Shown here: one piece after another, positions 44,388-54,104 of the stretch | How the letters are laid out: every line of letters begins with the position of its first letter | Position numbering within the stretch: position 1 is the first letter of the stretch | Origin: Gemmatimonadota bacterium | GTDB lineage: Bacteria > Gemmatimonadota > Gemmatimonadetes > Longimicrobiales > Gaopeijiaceae | Reading direction: 5' to 3' | Length of the DNA stretch: 64,000 nucleotides | Assembly: GCA_027623325.1 (NCBI GenBank) | Contig: JAQBXY010000014.1 | Span: forward strand, 19,651-83,650 | The notes under the pieces: generated by a model | Told to the model about the DNA's origin: nothing | Seen by the model: only the letters and a program-made list of their open reading frames with translations | Databases searched by the model: none | Position numbers and translations under genes: made by a program

Positions 44388-45698
44388 ATGACCCGACGAT
44401 TCGCGCCGTTCGCGCTCCTCCTGGGAATGTTCCTCTCGGTGCCGGGCACCGCGCAGGCCCAAGAAGCCCGCGCCCGATGGGAGCGCATGTGCCAGATCCG
44501 AGCTGAGAAGTTCGATCTGATTCTTCCGACCGCCATGCACGACAACGACCTCGACATGTGGATCGTCGTCATGAGGGAGGGCCTCCTCGACCCGATGTGG
44601 GAGGCATTGGGCCGCGGCTACGTCGGGGACTGGGCCTACTACGTCTTTACGGATCAGGGTGATCGAGTCGAACGAGCCGCATTAGGAGTTTCGGGCTACC
44701 GCCTCGAACAGTGTGGCGTTTACGACTATTTCGGGAGCGCGGCGGAACTGGCCGCATACGTCGCCGAGCGGGATCCCCAACGGATCGGTGTGAACATGGC
44801 CGAGTCGATCGGGGGTGCGGACGGCCTGTCCTACACTTCGCATCGGCACCTTACAGCGGCGCTCGGACGGTACGGAGCGCGCCTCGTGTCCGCCGAACGA
44901 TTCGTTTCTGACTTCCGGGCGACGCGCACCGCGATCGAGATCGCGACCTTTGCTGAGGCCGGGGAGATCAGTCGGGAAATCGCCGAGCGGGCGTTTTCCA
45001 ATGAGGTAATCACGCCAGGCGTCACCACGCTCGAAGACGTGGCGTGGTGGATGTCGGACCAGCAACTCGCGCGCGGACTCGAGTCATCATTCGACATGCC
45101 CTCGGTCTACGTTACCGGACCGAACGGGATCGCCGCGACATCGACGGACCGGATTATCCAGCGAGGCGACCTGCTCATGCTCGATTGGGGAGTCGGATTC
45201 CTCGACTTCTACACGGACATGAAACGAATCGCTTACGTGCTGAGAGAGGGCGAGACGGACGCGCCGGCGGGCATCCGGCACGCCTTCGAGCGGGCGCTGC
45301 AGGTGCGTGATGTGATGAAGGCCGCAATCAAGCCGGCTGCGACCGCGCAGATTGCGCTTGATGCGACCTGGGCCGCGATCGAAGCGGCTGGTTTCAATCG
45401 CGTCGAATTCAATCAGCCGTCAGCCGATCCTGCCGTTACGGACGTGGTCATTGGTCCACATTCCGTCGGGAACTGGGGGCACGGGTTCGGACCGTCCCTC
45501 GCGTTCTTCAATCCGACCCGGCTCACCTACGAGCTTCGTCCGACGACGCTTCTGTCGATCGAACTGTTCGCGTTCACCGCGAACCCCGATTGGGGAAATG
45601 CCAAGATCCGGATTCCGCTCGAGGACGATGCCATCATCACGGCGCGGGGGGTGGAATGGCTGTATCCGGCCAATAGTCGCCTTCTGATCATCAAGTAG
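44388..45698 (+). CDS. Secreted M24 family metallopeptidase (Xaa-Pro peptidase-like)
   Basis: A 436-residue protein starting at ATG 44388 with a signal peptide (MTRRFAPFALLLGMFLSVPG, cut after AQA). The C-terminal pita-bread domain has metal ligands Asp266 and Asp277 (LDWGVGFLDFYTDM), a His in HSVGNWGHGFG, a Glu in LSIELFAF and a Glu in IPLEDDAII. The N-terminal half is the creatinase/prolidase-like domain. It likely cleaves an N-terminal residue before proline, or a related bond, in the periplasm. A frame from 44355 would add an unlikely leader. Confidence 0.88.
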   Translation: MTRRFAPFALLLGMFLSVPGTAQAQEARARWERMCQIRAEKFDLILPTAMHDNDLDMWIVVMREGLLDPMWEALGRGYVGDWAYYVFTDQGDRVERAALGVSGYRLEQCGVYDYFGSAAELAAYVAERDPQRIGVNMAESIGGADGLSYTSHRHLTAALGRYGARLVSAERFVSDFRATRTAIEIATFAEAGEISREIAERAFSNEVITPGVTTLEDVAWWMSDQQLARGLESSFDMPSVYVTGPNGIAATSTDRIIQRGDLLMLDWGVGFLDFYTDMKRIAYVLREGETDAPAGIRHAFERALQVRDVMKAAIKPAATAQIALDATWAAIEAAGFNRVEFNQPSADPAVTDVVIGPHSVGNWGHGFGPSLAFFNPTRLTYELRPTTLLSIELFAFTANPDWGNAKIRIPLEDDAIITARGVEWLYPANSRLLIIK

Positions 45699-45705
45699 TC
45701 GGGGA

Positions 45706-46413
45706 GTGTCCGCCCCGATCGACTTTCACCGCTTCGAGGCTCTGACCTTCGACTGTTACGGCACGCTGATCGACTGGGAGCGAGGAATCCAGGACGCGCT
45801 GTCCGTCTTGCTCGAAGGGGCGACGGAGGTTCCTTCCCGACAGAAGCTGCTCGAGTTGTTCGGGCGGTACGAATCCGAAGCGGAGCATGGATCCTTCAAG
45901 TCGTACCGCCAGGTGCTCACCGCGGTCGCGCTACGTATGGGGGCAGCCTGCGGGCTCGATCCCGACCGGGGCCGTGCGGATGGGTTCGCCGCCTCGGTGG
46001 GGGTGTGGCCGCCGTTCCCGGATACGGTCGACGCCTTACGCGCGCTTTCGGAGAGGTATCGTCTTGCCATCGTATCGAACGTCGATGACGATCTCTTCGC
46101 GAAATCTGCGGACATGCTCGGCGTGAGCTTCTCGGAGATCGTGACCGCCCAGCAGGTCGAGAGCTACAAGCCCGCTCCCGCGCACTTCCTTGAGGCTCTT
46201 CGCCGGCTCGATCTCCCCGTCGAACGGGTTCTGCACGTGGCGCAAAGTCTGTATCACGACATCGCACCCGCCAAACAATTGGGACTCACGTGCGTTTGGG
46301 TGAATCGAAGGGCGGGCCGGGCCGGGGGTGGGGCTACGCCGCCGGCCGTCGTGACTCCGGATCTAGAGGTGCCAGACCTAGCATCTCTGGCTCGGCTGGT
46401 CAGAGCGCACTAG
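45706..46413 (+). CDS. HAD family hydrolase (haloacid dehalogenase type II-like)
   Basis: A 235-residue protein starting with GTG 45706, only 7 bp after the peptidase gene. The nucleophile motif is LTFDCYGTLIDWE, then IVSNVDDD (motif II), YKPAPAHF (motif III Lys) and VAQSLYHDIAPAKQLG (motif IV). The FDCYGTLIDWE and LGLTCVWVNRR features are typical of type II haloacid dehalogenases and close phosphatases. Substrate unknown. Confidence 0.88.
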   Translation: MSAPIDFHRFEALTFDCYGTLIDWERGIQDALSVLLEGATEVPSRQKLLELFGRYESEAEHGSFKSYRQVLTAVALRMGAACGLDPDRGRADGFAASVGVWPPFPDTVDALRALSERYRLAIVSNVDDDLFAKSADMLGVSFSEIVTAQQVESYKPAPAHFLEALRRLDLPVERVLHVAQSLYHDIAPAKQLGLTCVWVNRRAGRAGGGATPPAVVTPDLEVPDLASLARLVRAH

Positions 46414-46528
46414 GCCATCGGGACCGGGCTGGCCGGTTCGGGAAGGCCCACCTATTCTACCCCTGCCAAATGCTCGAACTCGATCCGCCCTTATCTAGGG
46501 ACGGTCGATCCTCAAGGAGCTCGAAGCG

Positions 46529-49342
46529 ATGAAACCTCGGATTCAACGGAGCGGTGTGGGAACGGAGTGGGGGGCAAGAATCTCGGTGGCGTTCGCGTTC
46601 GCCCTGTTCGTGGTCCCGCAGGCGGCTCAGGCCCAGCCCAGACCCAGCAGGCCCGACGCGGTGTCGCTCTACGCGATCCAGGGAGCGAGGATCGTCACCG
46701 TGTCTGGACAGACGATCGAGAACGGAACGGTCGTGGTCGAGAACGGTGTGATCCAAGCGGTCGGCCGGAACGTCTCCATTCCCCGAGGGGCGTGGGTCAT
46801 CGACGGATCGGGCAAGACGGTCTATCCCGGATTCATCGACGCGTTGACGACGCTGGGTCACGAGTCAGCACCCGTCGCTCAGGGCTTCGGTTTCGGGGGC
46901 GGCGGGGGCGGACCCGTCGACATCTCGAATCACTCCTGGGGTCCGGAGGATCGGCCGGGTACATCCACCTGGGTGAGTGCCGCCGAGGACATCACAGCGG
47001 GCGACGGCCGGTTCAACGACTGGCGCAACCATGGCTTCACGAGTGTCCTGACGACGATGGACGTGGGGCTCGTGACGGGCCAGGCCGCGGTGATCAATCT
47101 CGGAAGCTATGTCCGGCCGCGGGAACTCGTCGTTCGTACCCCGGTCGCGATGGGTCTGAAGCTTCAGGATCGCTCCTACACAGGGTATCCCAATTCATTG
47201 ATGGGGAGCTTTGCATACCTGAAGCAACTCTACTACGACGGCATGCACTACGGCGCCGTGTGGGACGACTACGACGCCGATCCGAGCGGTAAGGTCCGTC
47301 CCGAGTGGGACATCGCACTCGAACCCATTCGCCAACAGCTCGCGGAGGGCTGGCCCGCGCTCTTCCCGGCGGAAGGCCGCAAGGAAGTGGTGCGAGCGAT
47401 CGCGACTTCGGCCGAGATGGGTGTCACACCGATCGTTCATGGCCTACAGGGTGGATACGAGGCGGCCGATCTCCTCGCCGCGGCGGGCGTGTCGGCCATC
47501 GTGGATCTCGACTGGCCTTCGGCTCCCCGAGATGGTGATCCGGAAGCCGTTCCGTCCCTGGATCAGCTGCGGCTGTGGGATCGTGCTCCGACGACGCCGG
47601 GAGTCCTGGCGAGCGCAGGGGTCCGCTTCGCTTTCTCGTCCGGAGGCTCGAGCGATGCTTCGGGCATTCTCGACGGTGCCCGCCACGCGATCGCCCAGGG
47701 CCTCTCCGAGGCTGATGCGATCCGGGCCTTCACTCTGTCACCCGCCGAGATGTTCGGCGTCGACGACCGACTGGGTTCGGTCGAGGTAGGCAAGATCGCC
47801 AACCTCCTCGTCACCAGCGGAAGCATCTTCAGCGAGGGTACGAGGATCGAATCGGTCTTCGTGGATGGTGAGAAGTTCGACGTCCCGGAACGGGTGGCCG
47901 ACGCGTCACCCGCGGGACGCGATGCCCGTGGTGGGCCAGGTGGGCCAGGTGGTCGAGCAGGCGGCGGGGGAAGAGGGGCGGGGAGTGACGAGGGCCCCTC
48001 GGTCGACCGCTCGGCGGCGCCGGTAGCCATGTCACAGGACCGGGGCGCGTATCGGTCGGACGACGTCACGTTCATCACGGGCGCCACAATCATGACCGCG
48101 TCCAATGGTACGATCTTGAATGGGGATATCGTGATTCGCGACGGCCGGATCGCCGAGATCGGGTCAGGTCTTCGCAGGCCGGGTGGAGCCAGAGTCGTGG
48201 ATGCGGCCGGAAAGTTCGTCACACCGGGAATCATCGACGCCCATTCGCACATGGCCGCGGAGGCGATCAATGAGGGAGCGGTCAACGTCTCGTCGATGGT
48301 GACGATCGAGGACGTGATCGATCCGACGGATCGAGGCATGTACTTCGCCCTCGGTGGGGGCGTGACGACGGTCAACATTCTTCACGGTTCGGCGAACCCC
48401 ATCGGTGGGGGCAATGCGGTCATCAAGCTGCTTTGGGGAGCCGATGCCGATGAACTTCTGATTGGTGCGACACCGGGCATCAAATTCGCACTGGGTGAGA
48501 ACACGAAGCGTGATCGGGAACCCGATCGGTATCCGGCGACCCGAATGGGCGTACAGGATGTCGTTCGCCAAGCGTTCCTCGATGCGACGTACTACATGGA
48601 AGGTTGGGACGCCTGGGAGGCCGGCGGTCGGCAGGGAGTCGCTCCACGCCGGGATCTCGAAATGGAGTCCCTCATGCAGATCCTGAAGGGCGAGCGCTGG
48701 GTGCACTCCCACTCGTACCGAGCGGACGAGATCCTCCAGCTTCTTCGCTTGGCCGAGGAGTTCGGCTTCACGGTTCGAACCTTTCAACACGTGCTCGAGG
48801 GCTACAAGGTCGCGGACGAGATCGCTGCTCATGGGGCGGGCGCGTCGACGTTCTCCGACTGGTGGGCGTACAAGGTCGAGGCGTACGACGCCATTCCGTA
48901 CAACGCGGCATTGATGGCGGAGCGCGGCGTTCTCGTTTCAATCAACTCGGACTCGGGTGAAGAGGTCCGACACCTGAACCAGGAAGCTGCGAAGGCCATG
49001 AAATGGGGTGACATGGAGGAAGAAGCTGCGTTGCGTCTGGTGACGTTGAATCCGGCGATTCAGCTCGGGATCGACGACCAGACCGGCTCGCTCGAGGTCG
49101 GCAAGGACGCGGACATCGCGATCTGGGATGCACACCCGCTGAGCATGTTCAGCAAGGCGGTGCAAACCTACGTCGACGGTCAGCTGTATTTCGATATCGA
49201 ACTCGATGAAGCGCGCCAGGAGGCGCTTGAGGCCGAACGTGCGGCGCTCATCGAAAAACATGGAGTCGGGCAGGCGGGTGGCCGTGGGGCCACGGACCGC
49301 ATCGCATCGCCGGGCCAGCCGAATGGGGAGGTGAACCGATGA
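46529..49342 (+). CDS. Secreted tandem amidohydrolase, first domain lacking metal ligands
   Basis: A 937-residue exported protein (signal near residues 16-36, cut after AQA). Two amidohydrolase domains are joined by a Gly-rich linker around residues 470-495. The first has the usual entry VVENGVIQAVG but reads YPGFIDALTTLG at residues 99-110, where active members have HxH. The second keeps PGIIDAHSHM (His572, His574), VHSHSYRADE, TFQHVLEGY and SINSDSGE, so it should bind metal. The next gene overlaps by 4 bp. Substrate is unknown; peptidase-like or imidazolonepropionase-like activity is typical. Confidence 0.86.
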   Translation: MKPRIQRSGVGTEWGARISVAFAFALFVVPQAAQAQPRPSRPDAVSLYAIQGARIVTVSGQTIENGTVVVENGVIQAVGRNVSIPRGAWVIDGSGKTVYPGFIDALTTLGHESAPVAQGFGFGGGGGGPVDISNHSWGPEDRPGTSTWVSAAEDITAGDGRFNDWRNHGFTSVLTTMDVGLVTGQAAVINLGSYVRPRELVVRTPVAMGLKLQDRSYTGYPNSLMGSFAYLKQLYYDGMHYGAVWDDYDADPSGKVRPEWDIALEPIRQQLAEGWPALFPAEGRKEVVRAIATSAEMGVTPIVHGLQGGYEAADLLAAAGVSAIVDLDWPSAPRDGDPEAVPSLDQLRLWDRAPTTPGVLASAGVRFAFSSGGSSDASGILDGARHAIAQGLSEADAIRAFTLSPAEMFGVDDRLGSVEVGKIANLLVTSGSIFSEGTRIESVFVDGEKFDVPERVADASPAGRDARGGPGGPGGRAGGGGRGAGSDEGPSVDRSAAPVAMSQDRGAYRSDDVTFITGATIMTASNGTILNGDIVIRDGRIAEIGSGLRRPGGARVVDAAGKFVTPGIIDAHSHMAAEAINEGAVNVSSMVTIEDVIDPTDRGMYFALGGGVTTVNILHGSANPIGGGNAVIKLLWGADADELLIGATPGIKFALGENTKRDREPDRYPATRMGVQDVVRQAFLDATYYMEGWDAWEAGGRQGVAPRRDLEMESLMQILKGERWVHSHSYRADEILQLLRLAEEFGFTVRTFQHVLEGYKVADEIAAHGAGASTFSDWWAYKVEAYDAIPYNAALMAERGVLVSINSDSGEEVRHLNQEAAKAMKWGDMEEEAALRLVTLNPAIQLGIDDQTGSLEVGKDADIAIWDAHPLSMFSKAVQTYVDGQLYFDIELDEARQEALEAERAALIEKHGVGQAGGRGATDRIASPGQPNGEVNR

Positions 49343-50646
49343 GTCGCAGAATCTGGGGCGCGGTGGGTGCCCTCATGTTGACCCTTGGGCTCTCCGCTCC
49401 GGTAGCCGGTCAGACCTTTGCGATCCAAGGTGGAACGGTGCACACGCTCACGGGCGATGCGTTCGTGGGGACCGTCGTCATTCGGGACGGCCGGATTCTG
49501 GCCGTCGGTCCCAATGTGAGCGTGCCCGCAGGGGCTGAGGTGATCGACGCGACGGGACGCCATGTCTACCCGGGCATGTTCGACGCCGTGACCACCCTCG
49601 GGCTCACCGAGGTCGGAGCGGTCGACGTAACGAACGACTCTCGCGAACAGGGGGACTTCAATCCCCACCTGCAAGCCGCGACCGCCGTCCATCCCTCGAC
49701 CGAGCACATTCCGGTCACGAGGGCGAACGGAATCACGCACGCCATGGCCGTTCCGCAGGGAGGCAATGGCGCGATTCCTGGTCAGGCTTCACTCATTGGC
49801 CTCGATGGCTGGACAGTCGAGGAAATGTGGATGGACGCCGGAGCCGCCATGAGTATCAATTACCCGTCTCTGGGCGGGGGAGGCGGACGGGGCGGCGGTC
49901 GGCGCGGAGGGGGCGCCGGTGGCGGCTGGAGTCAGGTGGAGGCTCGCTACGCGGAACAGGTCGCCCAACTCGACGAGTGGCTCGCCGCGGGTCGTCAGTA
50001 TTCCCAGGCGATCCAGGCCGGCGCGGATATTCGCCGAGACCTCAAGCTGGAAGCGATGGCGAGGGTGGTGAACCGTGATATTCCGGTACTCCTGTCGGCG
50101 AACGGTGGGCGAGACATTCGCAACGCCGTGGAGTGGGCAGAGCGTCAGAACCTCCGGTTCGTGATCACGGGCGGCCGTGAGGCGTGGACGATCGCCGATT
50201 GGCTGGCGGAGCATGGGGTACCGGTGATTCTGTCACCCACGCAGGCGATGCCGAGTGGGTCGGATGCATCGTACTCCGAGGCGTATTCGAATCCAGGAAG
50301 GCTCCATGCGGCTGGAGTAAAGATCGCCTTTGCGACCTTCAACTCGTCTGACTCTCGTACCCTCCCGTACGAGGCTGCCATGGCGGTGCCGTTCGGGTTG
50401 CCGGTCGAAGCGGCACTCGACGCCGTCATGAAGAATGGTGCCGAGATGCTCGGCCTAAGCGGCGACCTCGGGACCATCGAGGTCGGCAAGATGGGCAACG
50501 TGATCGTCACGGACGGGAATCCCCTGGAGATTCAGACCGAGGTTACCGACCTCTTCATTCTCGGTCGCAAGGTCAGCACCGATAACAGACATCGATCGCT
50601 TTACGAGAAGTACCGTGCTCGTCCACGGGCGAGGGTCATTTCCTAG
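49339..50646 (+). CDS. Secreted amidohydrolase-fold protein lacking the metal-binding HxH
   Basis: A 435-residue protein with a signal peptide (GALMLTLGLSAPVAGQ). The amidohydrolase frame is clear: TVVIRDGRILAVG, VIDATGRHVYPG, and the C-terminal DLGTIEVGKMGNVIVTDG. But the position of HxH reads YPGMFDAVTTLG, and the later His and Asp ligands are also not evident. It resembles the first half of the preceding protein and is coupled to it. It may be a structural partner rather than an enzyme. A Gly/Arg-rich loop lies near residues 175-195. Confidence 0.82.
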   Translation: MSRRIWGAVGALMLTLGLSAPVAGQTFAIQGGTVHTLTGDAFVGTVVIRDGRILAVGPNVSVPAGAEVIDATGRHVYPGMFDAVTTLGLTEVGAVDVTNDSREQGDFNPHLQAATAVHPSTEHIPVTRANGITHAMAVPQGGNGAIPGQASLIGLDGWTVEEMWMDAGAAMSINYPSLGGGGGRGGGRRGGGAGGGWSQVEARYAEQVAQLDEWLAAGRQYSQAIQAGADIRRDLKLEAMARVVNRDIPVLLSANGGRDIRNAVEWAERQNLRFVITGGREAWTIADWLAEHGVPVILSPTQAMPSGSDASYSEAYSNPGRLHAAGVKIAFATFNSSDSRTLPYEAAMAVPFGLPVEAALDAVMKNGAEMLGLSGDLGTIEVGKMGNVIVTDGNPLEIQTEVTDLFILGRKVSTDNRHRSLYEKYRARPRARVIS

Positions 50647-50753
50647 AGAAGCCTCGGAGGCCCCTCCCCTCGCAACCGGCGCTGCTTGCGTTTACACTTG
50701 TCACTCCGTCCCCCGGAGGGCAGGGACGTCGCGCCTTTTTACACGGTCCGGCC

Positions 50754-52433
50754 ATGCGATTCGCCTACATCGATTCCAACGGCAACGAAGTCCCGATTCC
50801 GAGCGTGGATGCACTCGCGCTCCGCATCGAGTTGGGTGCGATCAGTGAGAAGACCGAGCTCTATGACGCTCAGGCCGACCAGTGGGGACCGGCAGACACA
50901 CACGAGATCTTCCGGACGCTCTCGCGGGCAGCCGGTGGCAGTGAAGGTTTCGTTGCCCCACCGCCGATCGCGCCGCTGCCCGTCGCGCCTCCTTCCGCGG
51001 CTCGGCCGCCGGCGATGGAGCCCGAACCGTCCGAGCCCGAGGTAGCGCTCGAGCCCGAAGTGGCTGCGGTGGAGCCCGCCGGGGCTCTCGACGGCGGCGG
51101 CGATTTCGGCCTCACCCTTGCCGAGTCCAGCGAGCCCTCGTCCGAGGGAGATGGCTTGCCGCCCGAGGAAGCGTCGGGCGATGACTTCGGATTCGGCGGC
51201 CTCGACCTCGCCCCGGTTTCCGACAAGGCGACTGATGGGGCCGGCGTGAAGCCTCTCGATCTCTCAGCGACCGTGCCGAAGCCCAAGATCGTGGACGAGC
51301 ACGACGGACCCGGCGGAGATTTCGATTTCGGCGACATGCACGGAGGGCTCGAGCTCGAAGGCGCCGACGAGCCGAGCCCGGACTTCGGTGGGGGCATGGA
51401 GCTGGAGACCACGATGGACTTCAGTGCTGGCGGATTCGATGCGGGCGGAGGTGGTGCGCTCGAGCTCGAGACCCCGATGTCCGACTTCAGTCCCGGGTCG
51501 CCGCCTTCGTGGATGGAGCAGGATGGTCCGGAGACGGGCCCTGAAGACGTCTTGGACTTCTCGGCTGTGGGGTCGGAGTCGAGCTCAGACGGTGCGTCCG
51601 GGGACGGGTCGCTAAGGGACCGACGAACGCCCAGGAACAAGCCGTCCAAGCCGAAACATCGACGTGAGCGTGCGTTGGCGGGTCCGATCGTCGGAGCGGT
51701 GGTTGTTCTGGCGATTGGCGTCGGCGGCTACGTCGGTTGGCCCCTTCTGAGTGCGCGACTTGCGAGCTCCGGTGAATCTGAGATCCCTCGGGTCTTCATT
51801 CCGGAACTCGCCGAGGAGTTGATGCCCCAGATGCGCCGTGTTTCGGACGCGGCGTTCGCGGCGGCGTTCGCGGACGTACGTCGTGAATGGGCGGCGTCTG
51901 ACCCCGTTACGGCCCCGCCGCCGGACTGGCTGGCGGGAGTGTACCTGGCCAACGCGAGCCGCTTCGACAACGTGCCCGCGTTCTGGGACGGCGTGGGTGA
52001 CTATCTCGACCGGGTCCGCGCGATCGGTCTGGCGGAGTTCGATGCGGCTTATGCGGCTCAACTGCAGGTCGCGGGGGTCACAGGGCCCGATGCGGCCTCG
52101 ATGCGTGAGCGTGCCGACTCCGGCTTCGTGGCGGCCGCTGCGGACCGGGTCGCAACCTTCGATCGGGTTGAAGTGCTGGTTGAGGCGGCCCTCGACTTGC
52201 ATGACTTCCTGACAGCAAACGAGGACAACATCGCCTACGTTCCGGCCTCCTCAGTAACGATCGATCCAGTGCTCGAAGCCAATCCGAGCACGCCCGAGAT
52301 CCGGAGGGCGATGCTGGATCTGATCGACGAGGTGACCGGTGCGCTGGCGCGGCTTCAATACCTCGACGTAGTGACTTCCGAAGGGCTCTGGGGCACTGTG
52401 TTAGGGCAGATCCAGGAGAACGGAGTCCGCTAG
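50754..52433 (+). CDS. GYF-like domain membrane protein, intact paralogue of the split gene at 17412
   Basis: A 559-residue protein. The first ~58 residues (MRFAYIDSNGNEVPIPSVDA…) resemble a GYF_2-like domain. A very long acidic linker rich in Pro, Glu, Asp and Gly follows to about residue 290. A basic patch (KPSKPKHRRERAL) precedes one helix (GPIVGAVVVLAIGVGGYVGW), and a helical periplasmic domain of about 220 residues ends the protein. The domain order equals the interrupted gene at 17412-18853. GYF-type domains bind proline-rich peptides; the partner here is unknown. Confidence 0.72.
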   Translation: MRFAYIDSNGNEVPIPSVDALALRIELGAISEKTELYDAQADQWGPADTHEIFRTLSRAAGGSEGFVAPPPIAPLPVAPPSAARPPAMEPEPSEPEVALEPEVAAVEPAGALDGGGDFGLTLAESSEPSSEGDGLPPEEASGDDFGFGGLDLAPVSDKATDGAGVKPLDLSATVPKPKIVDEHDGPGGDFDFGDMHGGLELEGADEPSPDFGGGMELETTMDFSAGGFDAGGGGALELETPMSDFSPGSPPSWMEQDGPETGPEDVLDFSAVGSESSSDGASGDGSLRDRRTPRNKPSKPKHRRERALAGPIVGAVVVLAIGVGGYVGWPLLSARLASSGESEIPRVFIPELAEELMPQMRRVSDAAFAAAFADVRREWAASDPVTAPPPDWLAGVYLANASRFDNVPAFWDGVGDYLDRVRAIGLAEFDAAYAAQLQVAGVTGPDAASMRERADSGFVAAAADRVATFDRVEVLVEAALDLHDFLTANEDNIAYVPASSVTIDPVLEANPSTPEIRRAMLDLIDEVTGALARLQYLDVVTSEGLWGTVLGQIQENGVR

Positions 52434-52449
52434 CAGGCCCCACACTAGG

Positions 52450-53310
52450 TTACCGGCGCCCACTCTCGTCGGTACGCACCATGCGGCGGGCGCTCAAGTC
52501 GTAGGCGTCACCTCGGTTCAGCCAGCGGAGCGGGATCAGCGTCAGCGGATCCGTGTTGTCGTAGACTGCCACCCGCCCTGCGATCACCCGGGCCAGGTCG
52601 CCGGTCACGACGATTGCTGAACCCTCGTCCAGGCCTATGCCCAACAGCTGTGGCTCACGGCGCAGGACCTCGAACATCTCGTTCTCGCGACCACGAGCGA
52701 GCACGTGCTGGTCCACGGCCACATTTCGCAGAAAGCCAAAGCCTGCGGCCCGCTCGGTCGCGATGATCTCGCCGTTCAATTCGCCGCCTCGGAGGAGAAA
52801 CGAAGCCAGGGCGGACGCACCTGCGGAGTTTCCGCCAATGATGCCTCCCCGCGCGAGCAGGGCGTCGAGTTCCTTGTGCGTCTCTGTGTCCAGATACACG
52901 TCGACGAGACGCCACTGGCGGCCACCGGAGAACCAGACGCCGGTCGCGTGTTCGAGCGGAGACGCGAACGCCTCGAGATTCGCCACATCCGCGCTGCGCG
53001 TGTGGAGGACCTCCATCTTCTCGGCTCCCGCGTCTCTCAGCTGTTCGATCGCGGTCCAGCCATCATGGGACCCGTACTCGGCGCCGGCCGTCGGAATCAC
53101 GACGATTCTGGCCGCGGGGCCACCCGCCAACTCGACGAAGCTCTGGTAGATCCGAGCATCGAGCGTGCCGCCTCCGGCAGCGAGGATCGCTCCTCGCGGC
53201 GGGCCCACGCACGGACGTTCGCAACTCTGAGCCAGGCCGTACGATCCCGGGAAGCCGATGGCGAACATCGCTGCCATGGCGAGGACTGCCCTCACTCCCT
53301 GGGGAGTCAT
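52450..53310 (-). CDS. Secreted cyanophycinase-like S51 peptidase
   Basis: A 286-residue protein with a signal peptide (VLAMAAMFAIGFPGSYGLAQ). The S51 fold shows GAILAAGGGTLDARI, VVIPTAGAEYG, WFSGGRQWRL and the nucleophile motif IIGGNSAGASALA with Ser162. This matches cyanophycinase, which cuts cyanophycin to beta-Asp-Arg dipeptides. Export suggests use of external polymer rather than own storage. No cyanophycin synthetase is in the window. Other S51 specificities remain possible. Confidence 0.85.
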   Translation of the reverse strand: MTPQGVRAVLAMAAMFAIGFPGSYGLAQSCERPCVGPPRGAILAAGGGTLDARIYQSFVELAGGPAARIVVIPTAGAEYGSHDGWTAIEQLRDAGAEKMEVLHTRSADVANLEAFASPLEHATGVWFSGGRQWRLVDVYLDTETHKELDALLARGGIIGGNSAGASALASFLLRGGELNGEIIATERAAGFGFLRNVAVDQHVLARGRENEMFEVLRREPQLLGIGLDEGSAIVVTGDLARVIAGRVAVYDNTDPLTLIPLRWLNRGDAYDLSARRMVRTDESGRR

Positions 53311-53328
53311 CCCGGTGCGCTCATGAGG

Positions 53329-53928
53329 TCAGAGGTACGGGTTCTCCCCGGACGAGTGATCGGTAACGTCATGCACCGCAGTGAGTTCAGGAACCGCTTC
53401 GCGCAACATCCGCTCCACGCCCTGTCGAAGCGTCGCGCGAGAGAGTGCACACCCCTGACAGCCACCGCTCATCTCGACGTAGATGTCGGTGTCTTCGACG
53501 TCGACGAGCGAGATCATCCCACCGTGCGCGGCGATCGTGGGGTTCACCTGGGTGTCCAGTACACTCCGGACTCGGTCCGCGATTTCCCCGGTGGGCACGG
53601 CGCCTCGGTTCCGCGTCCCCGTCTGCGTGTCCGGTGACTCGGTGGTGGCGGTGCGAACCTCGAATCCGCTCTCGGTCAAACGCACGACGTAGTCAACGAC
53701 CGCTCCCTCAAGCTTCGATGCGTGCTCCTCGCTGAAAAACACGGAGAAGCCCACTCCGTCTACTTCCCGCTCATCCTCTCTACGCTCAGCGGCGTCGACG
53801 AGCGTGAGATCGAACGTCGGCGCCGCGGCGCTTCCACCCATGCTGATTCGGAGCGCCTGCGGGTCCGCCACATCCTCGCCGAGGAAGGTATGGACCATTT
53901 CGCGGGCACGATCGGTGAAGGTAATCAT
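53329..53928 (-). CDS. NfuA-like iron-sulfur carrier protein
   Basis: A 199-residue protein starting at ATG 53928. Residues 1-100 form an A-type-like domain (MITFTDRAREMVHTFL, LRISMGG, FSVFFSEEHASKLEGAVVDYV). The C-terminal NifU domain has GGMISLVDVEDTDIYVEMSG and the cluster site GGCQGCALS. This two-domain order is that of NfuA, which delivers 4Fe-4S clusters to target enzymes. The A-type domain lacks the usual three Cys, as NfuA does. A longer frame to 53982 is not needed. Confidence 0.85.
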   Translation of the reverse strand: MITFTDRAREMVHTFLGEDVADPQALRISMGGSAAAPTFDLTLVDAAERREDEREVDGVGFSVFFSEEHASKLEGAVVDYVVRLTESGFEVRTATTESPDTQTGTRNRGAVPTGEIADRVRSVLDTQVNPTIAAHGGMISLVDVEDTDIYVEMSGGCQGCALSRATLRQGVERMLREAVPELTAVHDVTDHSSGENPYL

Positions 53929-54104
53929 CGGGACGATGGGTGCTGAGGTGGTCGGGCGCGCCTCTCGTGGCACGACGAGCAAAACGTTATACCCTTCGAA
54001 GTGCCGCGAGTTCGACTAGACCGAGACGTTGATCGACCTCGGAGCCTCGGGTACCTTTCGCGGCCTGGCATCCTCCCAAAAAACCCAGACATTTCAAGGC
54101 TTTC

